Assembly (NCBI GenBank): GCA_947476855.1
Contig: CANJSR010000029.1
Location: 1 to 19,557, forward strand
Length of the DNA stretch: 19,557 bases
DNA from: Acetobacteraceae bacterium
GTDB taxonomy: Bacteria > Pseudomonadota > Alphaproteobacteria > Acetobacterales > Acetobacteraceae
Reading direction: 5' to 3'
Part shown: positions 16,095 through 19,557 of the stretch, piece by piece
Layout: the number at the start of each line of letters is the position of its first letter
Position numbering within the stretch: the first letter of the stretch is position 1
The notes under the pieces: model-generated
Databases searched by the model: none
What the model was told of the DNA's origin: nothing
The model's input: the letters and a program-made list of their open reading frames with translations, nothing else
Translations under genes and position numbers: made by a program

Positions 16095-16799
16095 ATGATC
16101 CGCTTCTATTACCACCCGACGCCGAACCCCGCGAAGGTCTCGCTGTTTCTCGAGGAAGCGGGGCTGGCCTACGAAGTCATACCGGTCGACACTGCCAAGG
16201 GCGAACAACATGCGCCGGCTTTCCTCAAGATCAACCCGAACGCGAAGGTGCCGGCCATCGTCGACACGGATGGTCCGGGCGGACGCGAGGCGCGGGTGTT
16301 CGATTCCAGCGCGGTCCTGCTGTACCTGGCGGACAAGACGGGCAAGTTCCTCGGTGCGCCGGAAGACCGGCCGGAGCTTCTGTCCTGGCTGTTCTTCATC
16401 GCATCCGGCCTGGGTCCCTTCTCGGGCCAGGCGGTGCATTTTCAGTTCGCCGCACCCGAAGGCCTGGACTACGCCCGCAACCGCTATCGACGAGAGGCGG
16501 AGCGTCACTACAAGGTTGTGGACGACCACCTAGCCGGCCGGACATTCCTCGTCGGCGACACCTATACGATCGCCGACATGTCGCTGTGGGGATGGATCGA
16601 CCGTGCCTCGCGGGTCATGAAGGGCCTCAGCGATCCGCTCATCGCATACCCGCACCTGAAGGCATGGTTCGCGATGATCGATGCGCGCCCGGCCGTCGCG
16701 CGGGCACGGGCGGTGGGAACCGATCACGCCTTCAAGCAGGAGCGAGACGAGCAGGCGTTGCGTGCGTTGTTCCCGTCGAACTACCCGCCAGCGGCCTGA
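16095..16799 (+). CDS. Nu-class glutathione transferase, YfcG-like
   Basis: The 234-residue protein has a thioredoxin-like glutathione domain (about 1-85) and an all-helical domain (about 90-205). Its start, MIRFYYHPTPNPAKVSLFLEEA, has Thr9 and Asn11 at the same positions as the glutathione-contacting T9 and N11 of E. coli YfcG. NPNAKVPAIVD and DSSAVLLYLADKTGKFL are also YfcG-like. YfcG is a glutathione-dependent disulfide-bond oxidoreductase lacking a catalytic Cys, so disulfide or peroxide reduction is the likely chemistry. GGAAGG precedes the ATG at 16095. It sits between tetR and yghU with short gaps. Natural substrate unknown. Confidence 0.88.
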   Translation: MIRFYYHPTPNPAKVSLFLEEAGLAYEVIPVDTAKGEQHAPAFLKINPNAKVPAIVDTDGPGGREARVFDSSAVLLYLADKTGKFLGAPEDRPELLSWLFFIASGLGPFSGQAVHFQFAAPEGLDYARNRYRREAERHYKVVDDHLAGRTFLVGDTYTIADMSLWGWIDRASRVMKGLSDPLIAYPHLKAWFAMIDARPAVARARAVGTDHAFKQERDEQALRALFPSNYPPAA

Positions 16800-16836
16800 C
16801 AATCCATTTCATTTCCAATCGACAGGAGTGCCGCAC

Positions 16837-17712
16837 ATGGCAGACTCGTCCGAGTACACGCCGCCAAAAGTCTGGGCCTGGAACAAGGAAAACGGCGGCC
16901 AGTTCGCCAGCATCAACCGCCCCATCGCCGGGCCCACACATGAAAAGGAACTACCCGTCGGGCGTCATCCGCTGCAGCTCTATTCGCTGGGCACGCCGAA
17001 CGGCGTGAAGGTGACGGTGATGCTGGAGGAGCTTCTGGCGCTGGGCCATGCCGGCGCCGAGTATGACGCGTGGCTGATCCGGATCAACGACGGCGATCAG
17101 TTCAGCAGCGGCTTTGTCGCCGTGAACCCCAACTCCAAGATCCCAGCCTTGCTGGACCGTAGCGGCCCCAATCCCATCCGCGTGTTCGAATCCGGTGCGA
17201 TTCTGATGTACCTGGCCGAGAAGTTCGGCGCCTTCCTGCCCACCGAAAGCGCCGAACGGGCGGAGTGCCTGTCGTGGCTGTTCTGGCAGATGGGCAGCGC
17301 GCCCTATCTGGGCGGCGGCTTCGGCCATTTCTATGCCTACGCGCCCGTCAAGATCGAATACGCGATCGACCGCTTCGCGATGGAGGTGAAGCGTCAGCTC
17401 GATGTGCTCGATCGCCGGCTCGCGGACAATGCATACCTCGCCGGCCCGAACTACACGATTGCCGACATGGCGGTGTTCCCCTGGTATGGCGGGCTGGTGA
17501 AGGGCTGGCAGTACGATGCCGGCGAATTCCTCAACGTCACGGAATACAAGCACGTCCAGCGATGGGCCGATGCGATCCTGGACCGTCCCGCGGTCCGGCG
17601 CGGCCGCATGGTCAACCGCGTGCGCGGGGAACTGTCGAGCCAGTTGCATGAGCGCCATGATGCCAGCGACTTCGAGACGAACACCCAGGACAAACTGACC
17701 TCCGCCGGCTGA
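16837..17712 (+). CDS. yghU: Glutathione-dependent disulfide-bond oxidoreductase YghU
   Basis: The 291-residue protein matches E. coli YghU along its whole length. It has the N-terminal extension (PPKVWAWNKENGGQFASINRP, then GPTHEKELPVG), LYSLGTPNG with T53 and N55 in the glutathione site, and EYDAWLIRINDGDQFSSGF. GGGFGHFYAYAPVKIEYAI and the C-terminal LHERHDASDFETNTQDK also match. YghU is a nu-class transferase that holds two glutathione molecules per site and reduces disulfides. ACAGGAG precedes the ATG at 16837. It lies 37 bp after the YfcG-like gene and 27 bp before the selenoprotein gene, which supports one thiol-redox operon. Confidence 0.93.
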   Translation: MADSSEYTPPKVWAWNKENGGQFASINRPIAGPTHEKELPVGRHPLQLYSLGTPNGVKVTVMLEELLALGHAGAEYDAWLIRINDGDQFSSGFVAVNPNSKIPALLDRSGPNPIRVFESGAILMYLAEKFGAFLPTESAERAECLSWLFWQMGSAPYLGGGFGHFYAYAPVKIEYAIDRFAMEVKRQLDVLDRRLADNAYLAGPNYTIADMAVFPWYGGLVKGWQYDAGEFLNVTEYKHVQRWADAILDRPAVRRGRMVNRVRGELSSQLHERHDASDFETNTQDKLTSAG

Positions 17713-17739
17713 GCCGAACGGCAAACGGGAGACCAATGC

Positions 17740-18945
17740 ATGGCACGCCTTGAAGACATACCGGAACCGACCCGAACGGCGGTGACGAACATCCCCTGTC
17801 CCGCCTTCGACACGACGCCCTTCGTCACGGGCCCGAAACTGGCCGAACGTCGAGTGGCGATCGTCAGCAGCGCTGCCCTGATCCGCAGGGGGGACCGGCC
17901 ATTCGACTTCGGCTCGGGTGAATACCGTGCTGTTCCCAGCCATTGGGACACCGCCGACATCCTCATGAGCCACGTGTCGATCAACCATGACCGGAACGGC
18001 TATCGGCGCGACCTGAATGTCCTGTATCCGATCGACCGGCTGCGTGAATTGGCGGCCGAGGGCGTCATCGGCAGCGTGGCCGGCACGCATTTCAGCGTCA
18101 TGGGCTCAACCGATCCGGCCGAGATGGTGGAATCGGCCGATGGCATCGCCGCCGCGCTGCATGCCGATCGTGTCAACGCCGTCGTCCTGTGCCCCGTTTG
18201 ACCGCTGTGCACCCGCGCCGTGAGCGCGATGGCACATATGCTGGAAGAACGCGGCCTGGCGACAACGGTTCTGGCGCTGGTCCTGCCGCAGGTCGAAAAG
18301 ACCCGTCCTCCGCGGGCGGTGATGACACCATTCATGCTGGGGCGCCCCCTTGGTGAGCCCAACGAACCAGCGTTCCAGCGTCGCGTGCTGATGCAGGCGC
18401 TGAACCTGCTGGAGCGGACCGATGGGCCCGTCATCCTGGAGCATTTCCCGGACGACAACCCCAGTTGGTCGGATCGTCCGGATTGGGTGCCCTCGGTGTC
18501 CGTGACGGCCTCTGGGAGGCCCACGAACGCCCAGGCCTGGCAAGCCGCCTTGCGGGCCGAACTGACCCAGGTGCTTCCGGCCTGGGATCGGTTCAAGACG
18601 CGGTTCGGGCGGACGACCGTTGGTCTCTCGGGTCAGGCGCCCGAGGCATGGCCAGCGTTCACCGCCGCCTTTCTGGACGGCGGACTACCTACCGTATCCG
18701 CGCACGATACCGCAGCCCTGGCCTTGCGCTTCCTGGCCGACGATCTGAAGGCGCTCTACTCCGAGGCGGTGCAAGCGGATGGCGCCACGCCCTCCGCTCT
18801 GCAGATCGACGCATGGTTCTGGCGGGAAACCACCGCCGGGCATTTGCTGATCGCGTTGCGGAAAGCGGCGATGCAAAGTGACAATAACGCGTTGAAAACT
18901 GTAGGCGGACGGTTCTTCGTTCCCGGACCCTTCGTACCAGCCTGA
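17740..18945 (+). CDS. Predicted selenoprotein, glycine/sarcosine/betaine reductase selenoprotein B-like (Sec154)
   Basis: One frame of 402 codons runs from ATG 17740 (GGGAG 8 nt upstream) to 18945, interrupted only by TGA at 18199-18201 (codon 154). Read through, it gives VVLCPV-U-PLCTRAV: C151, Sec154 and C157 in a C-x2-U-x2-C redox motif. Proteins of this proteobacterial family carry Sec or Cys at this site. Before it lie SHVSINHDRNGYRRDLNVLYPIDRL-type blocks (77-101) and GSTDPAEM. After it the family sequence continues (HMLEERGLATTVL, FMLGRPLGEPNEPAFQRRVL), then a region of about 150 residues I do not recognise. A bacterial SECIS-like hairpin follows the TGA. Function is unproven; a thiol/selenol oxidoreductase role fits the glutathione-transferase neighbours. 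The alternative is a Cys-to-stop nonsense mutation. Confidence 0.82.
18206..18236 (+). promoter_or_regulatory. Putative bacterial SECIS element
   Basis: TGTGC (18206-18210) pairs perfectly with GCACA (18232-18236). Inside, across a symmetric 3x3 internal loop (ACC/ATG), CGCGC (18214-18218) pairs perfectly with GCGCG (18224-18228). The apical loop is CGTGA (18219-18223). It begins 17 nt after the TGA, and G is one of its first two bases and starts a GU. Both features agree with known bacterial SECIS rules for SelB binding. The TGA is followed by C, a weak stop context. Confidence 0.72.
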
Positions 18946-18948
18946 ACG

Positions 18949-18988
18949 CCGCTCCCCCCCTCCGCTCAATGCAGTGGGGGGGGAGCGG
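18949..18988 (+). terminator. Strong hairpin after the selenoprotein gene, likely terminator
   Basis: CCGCTCCCCCCC (18949-18960) pairs perfectly over 12 bp with GGGGGGGAGCGG (18977-18988), with a loop of about 16 nt. It begins three bases after the stop codon. No T tract follows, so termination may be factor-assisted. It marks the end of the tetR-selenoprotein cassette. Confidence 0.6.
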
Positions 18989-19040
18989 ATCGCAGTATGT
19001 AGGGGCCAAACAGCAGACGGCCGGGTGCTGTCATGGCGTT

Positions 19041-19184
19041 TCACGAGCACGTTGGCGATGGCCACGACTTACCAGACTTGATCGCTGCAAGATCACCTCG
19101 ACCGAGCGCGTCATAGGTGCTGCTGCGGCGCATCCCGGACATCCGGCACCAGTCGCCGATCCGTGCATACCTTGGAACAAGCAT
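19041..19184 (-). pseudogene. Short excisionase-like helix-turn-helix fragment
   Basis: A 47-codon frame starts at ATG 19184 on the minus strand. RYARIGDWCRMSGMRRSSTY followed by DALGRGDLAAIKSGK resembles small helix-turn-helix proteins of the excisionase/MerR-like type, where a short recognition helix is followed by G.L.A.K.GK and then R[ST].I. Here the text after SGK turns into SWPSPTCS and stops, so the C-terminal part looks lost through a frameshift or deletion. No good ribosome binding site was noted. If correct, it is a remnant of phage or integrative-element DNA. Confidence 0.4.
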
Positions 19185-19292
19185 CCGTCCGCCTCGCACT
19201 CTGCTGAACACGAGTGGACATAGGCGCGCAGGCAGGAAGCCGTCTGGGGGCGGATGCGCTACCTTTCTCGGGGTGATGCGCCGCCACTGGAC

Positions 19293-19328
19293 CTCCCTTA
19301 CCGCAGACCACGTTCTGCGGTAAGGGAG
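19293..19328. repeat. Perfect 15-bp stem palindrome
   Basis: CTCCCTTACCGCAGA (19293-19307) and TCTGCGGTAAGGGAG (19314-19328) are exact inverted copies around the loop CCACGT. No T tract flanks it and no gene ends here, so its role is open: a terminator, a recombination or attachment structure, or a small repeat element. Confidence 0.7.
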
Positions 19329-19443
19329 CCGTGCGATAGACCTCGGTTACGCAGGATCGTTACCAACTCCGGCCGGCTATCACGCAGTACAAATGAGGCC
19401 TTCGCGCAGACAGCTTGGTCACGTCCCCGGCCGTGGTATAACT

Positions 19444-19504
19444 CCGCCTTGGGGGCGCGTGTAGCGTAGGCCGTAGGCCGTAGCGGAGCGTGCCCCCAAG
19501 GCGG
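19444..19504. repeat. Hairpin repeat with internal CGTAGGC tandem
   Basis: CCGCCTTGGGGGCGCG (19444-19459) pairs with CGTGCCCCCAAGGCGG (19489-19504) over 16 bp with one G-U pair. The 29-nt loop contains CGTAGGC twice in tandem followed by the partial copy CGTAGCG. The remaining sequence 18989-19557 shows no convincing full gene; a minus-strand frame across 19298-19555 has no ribosome binding site or recognised motif and runs through both hairpins. Confidence 0.6.
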
Positions 19505-19557
19505 GCGGCCTTTTGTCGGTTCCCCGGTAGGGTTGGGTTGCGAACACGACCGCAACC

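Noticed and set aside
18220..18945. Separate gene starting at GTG 18220 after the first selenoprotein half
   Set aside because: No ribosome binding site precedes it, its start lies inside the SECIS-like loop, and its sequence is the direct continuation of the upstream protein in the same frame.
19144..19153. CGGCACCAGT, identical to the last bases of tRNA-Thr plus the following bases, as an attachment-site repeat
   Set aside because: Only 10 bases match, too short to call an att site; a real one would normally extend into the T arm.
19298..19555. 85-codon minus-strand frame at the window end
   Set aside because: It runs through both hairpin repeats, has no recognised motif or ribosome binding site, and its start is close to the window edge.

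Overview
The window is about 19.6 kb of GC-rich, densely packed bacterial DNA. It looks like a chromosomal segment of an alphaproteobacterium, probably in or near Rhodospirillales/Acetobacteraceae. The reasons are the alphaproteobacterial form of SerC followed by a long ACT-domain SerA, the palindromic intergenic repeat near 2.9 kb, and many 1-4 bp gene overlaps. This taxonomic placement is inference; there is no marker gene such as rRNA.

Layout. 1-2.9 kb: serC-serA (serine synthesis) behind a short structured leader. 2.97-4.5 kb, minus strand: an MlrC-like M81 metallopeptidase, convergent to serA across a large palindrome. 4.6-5.2 kb: a YefM/RelE-type toxin-antitoxin pair. 5.2-7.4 kb: an M20 deacetylase (ArgE-type) overlapping a succinylglutamate desuccinylase/aspartoacylase-family gene. 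7.5 kb: tRNA-His(GTG), followed almost at once by mobA, aspartate dehydrogenase (nadX) and zwf, all overlapping. 10.4-10.75 kb: C/G-rich inverted repeats between convergent operons. 10.7-14.3 kb, minus strand: pqiA-pqiB-pqiC, an MCE-type envelope lipid-transport operon. 14.45 kb: tRNA-Thr(CGT). 14.5-15.4 kb: gene-poor DNA holding a decayed IS5-family transposase. 15.4-18.95 kb: a four-gene cassette of a TetR regulator, two nu-class glutathione transferases (YfcG-like and YghU) and a predicted selenoprotein. 18.95-19.56 kb: hairpins and a short excisionase-like fragment.

The main discovery is the last gene of the cassette. What looks like two adjacent reading frames (17740-18201 and 18220-18945) is one 402-codon frame interrupted by a single TGA at 18199-18201. 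The TGA lies in a C-x2-[TGA]-x2-C motif, the redox position of glycine/sarcosine/betaine reductase selenoprotein B-like proteins. It is followed by a hairpin with two perfect 5-bp stems and a CGTGA apical loop that starts 17 nt after the TGA, as expected for a bacterial SECIS element. I read it as selenocysteine (Sec154).

The cassette looks like a TetR-controlled thiol/selenol redox module. Its promoter (TTGTTC-N17-TATAGT) carries a perfect 10-bp palindrome in the spacer, the likely TetR operator. Decayed mobile-element pieces on both sides and a tRNA-Thr upstream suggest acquired DNA.
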